Below are positions 22,851 through 28,284 of a stretch of 28,284 nt of DNA, in pieces (position 1 is the first letter of the stretch; every line of letters starts with the position of its first letter). Position numbers and translations under genes: made by a program. This DNA is from Patescibacteria group bacterium (GTDB taxonomy: Bacteria > Patescibacteriota > Patescibacteriia > UBA2591 > UBA6264): the NCBI GenBank assembly GCA_018896315.1, contig JAHIMV010000113.1:1-28284 (forward strand), read 5' to 3'. Under the pieces are notes generated by a model. It ran no database searches. It saw only the letters and a list, made by a program, of their open reading frames with translations, and was not told the origin of the DNA.

Positions 22851-24326
22851 TTTGTAGATGGGGCTTAGAATATAATAAACGCCTTTTCCTGTTCTGCCCT
22901 TTTTGATTAAAATTTCTCTCCTAACAAGATTTTGTAAATCGCGGGTAGCAGTTTTCTTCATTGTCTTGTTAATTTTTTGATACTCTGCGTTAGTAATTTT
23001 GCCCACTTTCCTCGTATATTCTATTGCTTTTTTTTGCCGCTCATTAAGCTTGAAACCTCCTCCTTTAAACTTCTCTTTTGTCGAAAATATCGTTACTAAT
23101 ATAGAATATTTATCTGCCTTTATCTTTGGTAGCTTCGGTTTCAGGGGATGTTTTTTGTGTTCATTAATTATCTTATTCCAGCCTTCTCCTAATTCTTCAA
23201 TATATTTAATTTTTGCTAACACATTAGATATAACGGGATTTCTTGAGTATTGCTTTTCAGTTATATTCTTTGGTGTTATCCCGACTGGTAGTCCTCCTGG
23301 ATTGTAGAATTCTGTTCTGTCAGAAAATACTTTTATGATAATTTTAGAACCTTGGTCAGAGTAATCTCTGTGGCAAATAGCATTAGTAATAAGTTCTCTG
23401 ATAGAAAACCAGCAGTATTCTGATATATCTTCCCTCTCAACTCTGTGGGGTAGCATTCTTGACATTATTGCTAAATGCTCTTTTAAATATTCATCACAAT
23501 TGTCTATTTGCTTAAAAATGTTATCAACGAACTCCCTATAATCCAATCTTTCTATTCCTTCTTGCTTTCCCCTGTATCTTGCCAATGCAATGTAAGAGTT
23601 TCTGAATAATCTTTGTGGATTTTTGCCAAATAATAAAATTCCAGCATTTGTTGGTTTATCGTTCTCGATGCAGCCGAGCGCTTTAAGTATTTCCTTATCG
23701 TTCCCGGCTATTTTTCTTTTAGCTAAAGATTCGTATTTTGGTATGAAAAAAATTTTTACAAATTCCCAATCAATATCTTCCAAGCTCGCCTCCTCGCAAA
23801 TCTGTTCGTCCCAATAAATCTTTTTTCTTTCTAAAATCAGTTTTTCTATTTCATTTTTGCCCATTTTTAAAGTAGATTTACCCACTCTTTTGAATGCCCG
23901 ACCAAAAGCAAAAACAGGCTTTTCTTTGGTTTCGTTTACTTCAATAACGATTATTTTCTTTTGAGCAATTTCTTCAATTTCAATTTTGGGATAAAGTTTC
24001 GGCTCCAACCCGACCGAAATCTTGTTTGTTATTCTCTCTATTGTATCCTTTCCAATTTGTAAACCCAAAATCTTGCTCTTAGAGGAGACACCAATAATAA
24101 TTTTACCGCCATTTTTATTAGCAAAACCGGCAATCGTCTGGATAATCTCTTTTATTTGAGACAAAGAAGGCTTTAGCTCCAAGCTCTCGCTTTCTCCTTT
24201 TTCTATTAGTTTTTTGGTTTCTTGTTTCCTAATTTCTATGTTAAAATGTTCCAATGCCTGCCCCGTAGTCAAATCCGAAGGATTTGTACTACTGGGGTTA
24301 CCATGCTCTAAATCTATAATATACAA
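22821..24326 (-). CDS. AlbA_2 / Schlafen-like ATP-binding regulator
   Basis: Often annotated 'ATP-dependent DNA helicase RecG-like', but no helicase motifs are present. It has an AlbA_2 (Schlafen) domain (about residues 40-165: GESESLELKPSLSQ, AGFANKNGGKIIIGVSSK, VFAFGRAFKRVGKST). Next is an HATPase_c_4-type domain (about 300-400: FSIRELITNAICHRDYSDQG, FYNPGGLP, NPVISNVLAKIKYIEELGEG), then a C-terminal winged helix (about 425-485). Such proteins are usually taken as transcription regulators. The start is uncertain: family members begin near KKLIEKGESES, while the first ~25 residues here come from a palindromic repeat (24261-24297). The last residues (YKGDIRGHKGT) come from three tandem TTATGTCCCC units. 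Confidence 0.82.
   Translation of the reverse strand: MYIIDLEHGNPSSTNPSDLTTGQALEHFNIEIRKQETKKLIEKGESESLELKPSLSQIKEIIQTIAGFANKNGGKIIIGVSSKSKILGLQIGKDTIERITNKISVGLEPKLYPKIEIEEIAQKKIIVIEVNETKEKPVFAFGRAFKRVGKSTLKMGKNEIEKLILERKKIYWDEQICEEASLEDIDWEFVKIFFIPKYESLAKRKIAGNDKEILKALGCIENDKPTNAGILLFGKNPQRLFRNSYIALARYRGKQEGIERLDYREFVDNIFKQIDNCDEYLKEHLAIMSRMLPHRVEREDISEYCWFSIRELITNAICHRDYSDQGSKIIIKVFSDRTEFYNPGGLPVGITPKNITEKQYSRNPVISNVLAKIKYIEELGEGWNKIINEHKKHPLKPKLPKIKADKYSILVTIFSTKEKFKGGGFKLNERQKKAIEYTRKVGKITNAEYQKINKTMKKTATRDLQNLVRREILIKKGRTGKGVYYILSPIYKGDIRGHKGT
24261..24297. repeat. Palindrome at the 5' end of the AlbA_2 frame
   Basis: CCCCGTAGTCAAATCC (24261-24276), loop GAA, GGATTTGTACTACTGGGG (24280-24297): nearly perfect inverted repeat. 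If translation starts upstream it adds about 12 residues; if downstream it lies in the leader. Confidence 0.7.
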
Positions 24327-24344
24327 GTCCGAAATATTGAGGAG

Positions 24345-24368
24345 AAAATGGGGGACTGCCCCGCTTTT
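24345..24368 (-). terminator. Terminator-like hairpin after AbiE pair 3
   Basis: On the - strand GCGGGG-CAGT-CCCCC followed by ATTTTCTC, about 25 nt past the AbiEii-3 stop. The T-run is weak. It belongs to the GGGGAC...CCCC repeat class. Confidence 0.5.
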
Positions 24369-24392
24369 AAACGACCTTAAAAAATATTTACT

Positions 24393-25085
24393 TTATTTAT
24401 AATTTTCTAAGTAAAAATTTAATAAAAATAAAGTATCTTTTTTTAAATTTTCTTTTACCCAAATTTTTTGTCTTTCATCAATAATATCCCCTAATCCTTG
24501 AAGGATATATTTATTATCAATTCTTCCAACAGCTTTAATACATTGTTTTAAATAATTTTTAAATTTCTTTTTTGTCCTTGACTCAACAATTTTTTTATTA
24601 ATATCCCAATTATTTTTTGCAAACCACCAAATATCAAAAATATCCCGATTAGCAATTTGTTTTCTCTCCAAAAGAGCAACTAACTTATGAGCAAACATAT
24701 CTTGTTTTTCTATTACCAACATAGAAATTCCTAAATAATTTTTTATTTTATAATGATTAAGAAAGATTTTTTTTGAAATTTCAATTTTTAAATTTCGTAG
24801 TTCTTCTTTATAAGAAAGAAGAAAAAATAAAGTAAATCGTTTTTCTCTTGCTTCTTTTATTTTCCCATATTTTTTTAAGATATTTTTGATTTTTTCAAAG
24901 ACAAAATTTTTCTTTTCAGGATCTAAGAGATTAAAGTCCAAATCAACTGAGAATCTAGGCAATTTATAAAAAAGATAAGCGGCAGTTCCGCCCTTAAAAC
25001 CAAGCAAAGTAGCTAACTGGCTATCAGAATAAATATCTTTAAGGACTTGAACCAAAATAATTTTATGTTTTTGAATGTCAAGCAT
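24393..25085 (-). CDS. AbiEii nucleotidyltransferase toxin (pair 3)
   Basis: Third AbiE-type toxin, the most divergent. The active-site motif is LGFKGGTAAYLFYKLP then RFSVDLDF (about residues 25-48); the Glu before the Asp pair in the other toxins is Val here. AHKLVALLERKQIANRDIFDIWWFAK (about 130-156) gives the late R-D-x-x-D motif. At 230 residues it starts closer to the motif than pairs 1 and 2. Its ATG overlaps the antitoxin end by 8 bp. It looks like a separate lineage rather than a recent local duplicate. Confidence 0.85.
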   Translation of the reverse strand: MLDIQKHKIILVQVLKDIYSDSQLATLLGFKGGTAAYLFYKLPRFSVDLDFNLLDPEKKNFVFEKIKNILKKYGKIKEAREKRFTLFFLLSYKEELRNLKIEISKKIFLNHYKIKNYLGISMLVIEKQDMFAHKLVALLERKQIANRDIFDIWWFAKNNWDINKKIVESRTKKKFKNYLKQCIKAVGRIDNKYILQGLGDIIDERQKIWVKENLKKDTLFLLNFYLENYK

Positions 25086-25653
25086 TGAAATATGTTTTTA
25101 CCTTTTTAATTAGTTGTTTGTTTTGATAAATTTTAGCCAATTCAAAAACTTTCTTTTTATCAAGGACATCTAAATTATCAAAATAATAATTTTTATAAAG
25201 ATATAAAGCATCAAGGAAAGCCCTTTCTTTGGTAGCTATAGAATAATTTTCCTTTTGAATTATACCAGACGAATTTAGAAGAATTTCATTTTTAATTTTT
25301 CTAATTTGAATTTTTTGTTTATCTGTTTCTACTTTTCTTGTTAAATAACTTACAACAAAAATAGTCTCATAATATTGGAAAATTATTCCTTCTTTAGCTA
25401 AAACAGTTTCTAGGCTGACATAGGCAGGAGTGTAGATTTTAGTGGCCAATTCAAGTTTGTTGTAATTTTTGTCTTTAGAATAAATGCCTCGTTTTATTCG
25501 ATATAATTTTTTTGTTTTAGTATAATCATTTATTCTAGCCCAAACTAATTTTAGTTGAGTAACTCCCCAAAGCAAAACAATGTCTTTTGTCGTAAAGACA
25601 GTTTGGGGAGATTTATATATTTTTCCTAAATCATAAGATTTATATTTTTTCAT
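25078..25653 (-). CDS. AbiEi antitoxin/regulator (pair 3)
   Basis: Antitoxin partner. The N-terminal winged helix (VFTTKDIVLLWGVTQLKLVWARI, then LYRIKRGIYSKD) is followed by the AbiEi signature ATKIYTPAYVSLETVLAKEGI. The stretch that reads IPETVYSVTS in pairs 1 and 2 is replaced by QYYETIFVVSYLTRKVE, and the C-terminal helices carry TKERAFLDALYLYKNYYFD. At 191 residues it is normal. It has its own promoter overlapping a TTGTA...TACAA palindrome, a plausible autoregulatory operator. Confidence 0.83.
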   Translation of the reverse strand: MKKYKSYDLGKIYKSPQTVFTTKDIVLLWGVTQLKLVWARINDYTKTKKLYRIKRGIYSKDKNYNKLELATKIYTPAYVSLETVLAKEGIIFQYYETIFVVSYLTRKVETDKQKIQIRKIKNEILLNSSGIIQKENYSIATKERAFLDALYLYKNYYFDNLDVLDKKKVFELAKIYQNKQLIKKVKTYFNA

Positions 25654-25685
25654 ATTTATGGACTATACTCTATGAATTTCATCAA

Positions 25686-25718
25686 TTGTAGTTTACAAAA
25701 CAAAAATTAGTTTGTCAA
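25686..25718 (-). promoter_or_regulatory. Promoter and operator of AbiE pair 3
   Basis: On the - strand: TTGACA (25713-25718), 17 nt, TAAACT (25690-25695). The palindrome TTGTA-GTT-TACAA (25686-25698) covers the -10 box. Confidence 0.65.
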
Positions 25719-25728
25719 GCTAATGTAC

Positions 25729-25749
25729 AAGAATGGGTATACCATTCTT
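25729..25749. promoter_or_regulatory. 21-bp perfect palindrome between AbiE-3 and HicBA
   Basis: AAGAATGG (25729-25736), GTATA, CCATTCTT (25742-25749), just upstream of the AbiE pair 3 promoter. It lacks a T-run and looks like a protein-binding site. Confidence 0.5.
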
Positions 25750-25776
25750 AGCAGGATACATAAGTAATACTTTAAG

Positions 25777-25803
25777 AAAAAATGGGAAACAGTCCCATTT
25801 TTT
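25777..25803 (-). terminator. Terminator of hicBA
   Basis: Perfect 11-bp stem AAAAAATGGGA / TCCCATTTTTT with loop AACAG, 26 nt after the hicA stop; symmetric, so it may act both ways. Confidence 0.78.
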
Positions 25804-25828
25804 AAATCTATTATCTATAAATTGTTGA

Positions 25829-26059
25829 TTATAGCCTTTTTAATATATCGGAGTATTCTTCTGGTGATATATTCAGAATTCTTAAATTATTGCGAATTAT
25901 AAAAATCGGTAAATTAGTGTCTCTTGGTAATATAACTGGTCTTTGAAGTTCTTTTCTCCAATAAATTCTATGATCCCCCTTTTCTCTTTTAAAGGAACAT
26001 CCAACAAAAAGAAGGAATTTCTCAAATTTTTTCCAGTGTATAGGTACTATACGAGGCAT
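25829..26059 (-). CDS. hicA: HicA-family toxin
   Basis: Small mRNA-interferase-type toxin with a double-stranded-RNA-binding-like fold. WKKFEKFLLFVGCSFKREKGDHRIYW has the family pattern, with the catalytic His in GDH rather than the usual GSH. It continues with PVILPRDTNLPIFIIRNNLRILNISPEEY. Length 76 is usual. It directly follows hicB with a single base between them. This antitoxin-first order is less common than hicA-hicB but well known. Confidence 0.83.
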   Translation of the reverse strand: MPRIVPIHWKKFEKFLLFVGCSFKREKGDHRIYWRKELQRPVILPRDTNLPIFIIRNNLRILNISPEEYSDILKRL

Positions 26060-26060
26060 A

Positions 26061-26351
26061 TTATGTTTTTAAAGCCATTTCGACATTTTCTATCCGTTGA
26101 GAAACAAGTACTGGAGGCGTCCATTCTGTTTTTATTTTTTTCCATCCTAAATCTAATAGAACAGTATTTAGGTCTCCATTCATAGCGGTTTCATTAAAAA
26201 AAATTTTTACAATTTCGCTAAATCGTTTTCTTACTTCATTATAAGTTTTTCCAGAGGTTGATAAATCAAGAACTGGAGTATACGCCACAAAACTTTTTCC
26301 TTCGCGGAAAATAGATACTGGCAAATTAACTTTAAATTTTATTTGTTTCAT
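26061..26351 (-). CDS. hicB: HicB-family antitoxin
   Basis: Partner antitoxin. An RNase-H-like partial HicB fold (FKVNLPVSIFREGKSFVAYTPVLDLSTSGKTYNEVRKRFSEIVKIFF) is followed by VLLDLGWKKIKTEWTPP. There is no ribbon-helix-helix or HTH tail, so this short form may not bind DNA itself. The call rests on fold pattern and neighbour. It has its own promoter. Confidence 0.8.
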   Translation of the reverse strand: MKQIKFKVNLPVSIFREGKSFVAYTPVLDLSTSGKTYNEVRKRFSEIVKIFFNETAMNGDLNTVLLDLGWKKIKTEWTPPVLVSQRIENVEMALKT

Positions 26352-26380
26352 GTATTCAATTTTTAGTAAAATCTACTTTT

Positions 26381-26408
26381 ATTTTAGTTGAATTCAAATT
26401 AAAGTCAA
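26381..26408 (-). promoter_or_regulatory. Promoter of hicBA
   Basis: On the - strand: TTGACT (26403-26408), 16 nt, TAAAAT (26381-26386). A DnaA-box-like TTGTCCACA (complement of 26426-26434) lies upstream. Confidence 0.65.
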
Positions 26409-26443
26409 TATTATAATAAATTAGTTGTGGACAACTTAAGAGT

Positions 26444-26470
26444 AAAAAATGGGGACAGTCCCCAATTTTT
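26444..26470. terminator. Terminator-like hairpin after ATPase 3
   Basis: TGGGGAC / GTCCCCA (26450-26456, 26458-26464) with A-run and T-run on the two sides. It lies 120 nt past the ATPase 3 stop on the - strand and belongs to the GGGGAC repeat family. Confidence 0.65.
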
Positions 26471-26589
26471 GTTTCTTGTATCTTGTATCTTGTTTCTTGT
26501 TTTTTTTGTATCTTGTTTCTTGTTTCTTGTATCCAATTACCCGAAGGTACTCCGTAGCTCAAAGAGCGAAGGATACCCAATTACCTAAC
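26471..26589. repeat. Heptamer array and third copy of the hairpin-core repeat
   Basis: About eight copies of the heptamer TWTCTTG (TTTCTTG/TATCTTG) fill 26471-26530. A copy of the GAAGGTACTCC-GTAGCTC-AAA-GAGCGAAGGATACC core (26542-26577) follows, matching the start of the 176-bp repeats. Confidence 0.7.
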
Positions 26590-26592
26590 TTT

Positions 26593-27861
26593 TTATATTT
26601 TTAATAACCATTTCCACAATGGGATAAAGTTTATTTTTTTACCTTTAATATTTTCTCTTTTTTCGTTGTCCCATGTAATGATTAATAAATCATCACAATT
26701 TAATTCCTCACTTGCTTCAATTAATGCATCTGTTTCTCTCTTATAAGTTTTTGGATCGTCTATATCATAACAAACCTGGATTAATGTTTCTAACGTTATT
26801 GCTTTTTTTAAGACAAAATCAATTTCTTTGTCATTTCTTGTCTTGTAATAAAATATATCTTGATTTAACTTATAATCTTTTCTTAAAATTTCATTAAAAA
26901 CTAAATTTTCCATTAGTTTTCCTGTATTTTGAGAAAATTGAAATGATTTTGCGTGGATAAAGCCATTATCAACAATATAACATTTCTTTTTTGTCTTTAT
27001 TTGTTTTTTTATCTTAAAATCAAACCTATTCAACGTAAACATTAAATATGATTCTTCAAGATATTTTATATATATTTGAACCGTATTCGTGCTGTTGAAA
27101 TCTAAGTTTTTTCTTAAGGATGCGAAACTGAATTCAGAAGAAAAAGTGCTAATCATATAAGATGATAAATCGTAAAGTTTTTGAGTTAATTTTACAGAAT
27201 GCCTTTTAACTATGTCTGTTAATAAAATAGAATCAAAAAGTGTTCCTAAATAAACCTTTGGGTCTATGTTTTTTGTAACAATTTCTGGGAAACCGCCATT
27301 ATTGAGATATTCATCTAAATAATTTAAAATTTTGCCTCTTGTCTCAGGGATTTCCATATATTTTTCATCTAATTCAACCTTTTTTGCTGTTAAAAATTCT
27401 TTAAAACTGAATGGGAAAATTTTTATTGGAATATATCTGCCTGTTAGCGCGGTTCCAAACTCCTTGCTTAATAGTTTTGAATTTGATCCTGTAAGAATTA
27501 AGTTAAACCCTCTTCTTTTAAGTTTATTTACAAATAGTTCCCAGTTTTTTAGATTTTGAATTTCGTCAAATAAAATAAAATCAGGTTTAGAATAAACATC
27601 AAGAATTGATTTTATGATATCATCATTGTTTTCTATTTTTAATAAATTTTCGTCATCAAAGTTTAAATAAGCAAAATTTTTGTTTTTTAGTAACAAAAAA
27701 GAGAAAACAGATTTACCAGATCTTCTTGGGCCCATAATCACTTTTATTAAATCCTGATTTAGAAAATTTTTAGCAAAATCAAGTTTTTCTCTTAAAATAT
27801 AACTTTCAGAGAGAATTTTTTCTTTTTCTATTTTATGTTGTAATATCGTATCTTTTATCAT
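26593..27861 (-). CDS. AAA_14/DUF4143 ATPase (ATPase 3)
   Basis: Second DUF4143-type ATPase, only distantly like ATPase 1. Walker A is IMGPRRSGKSV, Walker B is FILFDEIQNLKNW, sensor strand NLILTGSNSKLLSKEFGTALTGRYIPI, then PFSFKEFL. The DUF4143 half contains MENLVFNEIL and KEIDFVLK. Where ATPase 1 has GIEVKSG, this protein has LIQVCYD, so the nuclease-like Glu/Lys pair is missing. It ends INFIPLWKWLLKI, the peptide also encoded by the remnant before capD. I chose the ATG at 27861 (MIKDTILQHK); a longer frame from TTG 27924 would run through the operator half-sites. Confidence 0.87.
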   Translation of the reverse strand: MIKDTILQHKIEKEKILSESYILREKLDFAKNFLNQDLIKVIMGPRRSGKSVFSFLLLKNKNFAYLNFDDENLLKIENNDDIIKSILDVYSKPDFILFDEIQNLKNWELFVNKLKRRGFNLILTGSNSKLLSKEFGTALTGRYIPIKIFPFSFKEFLTAKKVELDEKYMEIPETRGKILNYLDEYLNNGGFPEIVTKNIDPKVYLGTLFDSILLTDIVKRHSVKLTQKLYDLSSYMISTFSSEFSFASLRKNLDFNSTNTVQIYIKYLEESYLMFTLNRFDFKIKKQIKTKKKCYIVDNGFIHAKSFQFSQNTGKLMENLVFNEILRKDYKLNQDIFYYKTRNDKEIDFVLKKAITLETLIQVCYDIDDPKTYKRETDALIEASEELNCDDLLIITWDNEKRENIKGKKINFIPLWKWLLKI

Positions 27862-27874
27862 ATATTTTATTTCT

Positions 27875-27924
27875 ATTGCACAAAAAACTTCTTTTTTGTG
27901 CAATACACTGATTTCATTGCACAA
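27875..27924 (-). promoter_or_regulatory. Three-half-site operator of ATPase 3
   Basis: ATTGCACAAAAAA (27875-27887) and TTTTTTGTGCAAT (27892-27904) are a perfect 13-bp inverted repeat with a 4-nt loop. A third half-site ATTGCACAA (27916-27924) is in direct orientation, 41 bp from the first. The array lies between promoter and ATG. Confidence 0.72.
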
Positions 27925-27955
27925 AATCTGCTAATTTTGACGATTATGTCCTTAT

Positions 27956-27984
27956 ATATTAGCCAAAATAAACGATTTGGTCAA
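27956..27984 (-). promoter_or_regulatory. Promoter of ATPase 3
   Basis: On the - strand: TTGACC (27979-27984), 17 nt, TAATAT (27956-27961), in a 63-bp block that matches the capD promoter at 61 positions. A DnaA-box-like motif (27994-28002) lies upstream. Confidence 0.65.
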
Positions 27985-28003
27985 TAAATTAGTTGTGGAT
28001 AAC

Positions 28004-28045
28004 CTGAAAATAAAATACACGGGTCCGACCCGTGCTATTTTAGTA
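28004..28045. repeat. CACGGGT hairpin repeat, copy 3
   Basis: CACGGGT (28018-28024), loop CCG, ACCCGTG (28028-28034), between AAAATAAAATA and CTATTTTA. Same flanks as copy 1, with one base pair switched from A-T to G-C. Confidence 0.68.
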
Positions 28046-28081
28046 TTTATCCGAAATCCTGGTAAATTGGAAAAGAACACT

Positions 28082-28284
28082 CTATAAATTGCTCTGGTAA
28101 GGATTTTGCGAGTAGTAAAAAAAGGTGCCAGGCACCAAATTACCTACTCTCATAACTTGCTTAAAATTTTCTTCTGTTCTAATAAAATATTTTCTTACTT
28201 TTTTGCCCAATTCGTTATTTTCAAGCATTGCTACTTCTTTCGCCATATCTATTGTTAAGATGTATTCTATACTTCGTACATCTC
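28082..28284 (-). CDS. AntA/AntB-type phage antirepressor, 3' part
   Basis: The frame enters from the window edge and stops at 28082. It encodes EYILTIDMAKEVAMLENNEL then GKKVRKYFIRTEENFKQVM, the C-terminal half of the AntA/AntB antirepressor domain (usually YxLTxDMAKELSMVEN.EKG..AR.YFIE). Such proteins relieve phage repressors or act as regulators in mobile regions. After QVMRVGN the frame passes through the palindrome GGTGCC-A-GGCACC (28124-28136) and ends 16 residues later with no family resemblance (LVPGTFFYYSQNPYQSNL). The C-terminus therefore looks cut off by a repeat insertion, and the gene may be decayed. The 5' part is outside the window. Confidence 0.7.
   Translation of the reverse strand, partial: DVRSIEYILTIDMAKEVAMLENNELGKKVRKYFIRTEENFKQVMRVGNLVPGTFFYYSQNPYQSNL
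28124..28136. repeat. GGTGCC-A-GGCACC palindrome in the antirepressor gene
   Basis: Perfect 6-bp inverted repeat after an A-run, of the GGTGCCAGGCACC type often seen as REP-like ends. It marks the point where the antirepressor frame loses family similarity. Confidence 0.7.

Noticed and set aside
22821..24326. RecG helicase annotation
   Set aside because: No Walker A/B helicase motifs; the domains are AlbA_2, HATPase_c_4-like and a winged helix.
26356..26580. 74-codon frame with IQETRYKIQETK-like repeats
   Set aside because: The repeats are a translation of the TWTCTTG heptamer array plus a palindromic repeat; it overlaps the hicBA promoter.
13852..28002. Replication origin suggested by several DnaA-box-like motifs
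   Set aside because: The motifs are scattered over 14 kb, one per promoter, with no clustering, no dnaA/dnaN nearby and no dedicated unwinding element.
1..28284. tRNA or rRNA genes
   Set aside because: I found no cloverleaf with a GGTTCGA-type T-loop or rRNA-like stretch in the intergenic regions.

Overview
The window looks like a chromosomal piece of a Candidate Phyla Radiation bacterium (Patescibacteria, Parcubacteria-like). The DNA is AT-rich, the housekeeping proteins are bacterial but divergent, Shine-Dalgarno motifs are almost absent before the starts, and rpoB has no rplJ/rplL directly in front of it. Genes of the AbiE, HicBA and DUF4143-ATPase families and short palindromic repeats are abundant, as is common in that group. 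This placement is inference from gene content; there is no rRNA to confirm it.

Region 1 (1 to about 12.4 kb, all + strand) is a core block: rpoB, rpoC, an FtsK/SpoIIIE DNA translocase, a RodZ-like helix-turn-helix membrane protein, and recA behind a perfect consensus sigma-70-type promoter. The gaps hold low-complexity arrays with a 7-nt period, usually an A-rich array followed by a T-rich one. Palindromic elements are inserted in frame inside rpoC and ftsK.

Region 2 (12.4 to 28.3 kb, all - strand) is an accessory block. It holds two DUF4143-type ATPases, one archaeal-type ATPase (ATPase_2/DUF234), three AbiEi/AbiEii toxin-antitoxin pairs, one HicB/HicA pair, an AlbA_2 (Schlafen-like) regulator, a Wzz-like chain-length protein, a CapD/WbpM-type nucleotide-sugar dehydratase, and the 3' end of an AntA/AntB phage antirepressor. 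Nearly every unit has its own recognisable promoter and hairpin terminator, so they behave as independent cassettes.

The most interesting signals are in how these cassettes are built. (a) Upstream of capD is a 'gutted' ATPase gene: the last 13 codons of a DUF4143 ATPase are fused to an ATPase promoter-operator, and all three differences from the intact copy are synonymous. (b) Each ATPase gene has its own three-half-site operator, each with a different sequence. (c) The capD promoter carries a palindromic insertion flanked by a 5-bp duplication that rebuilds the -35 box. (d) Several families of palindromes are spread between genes and inside them (rpoC, ftsK, capD, antirepressor); one hairpin family shows compensatory base changes. 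(e) A DnaA-box-like TTATCCACA motif lies just upstream of the -35 box of most accessory promoters.
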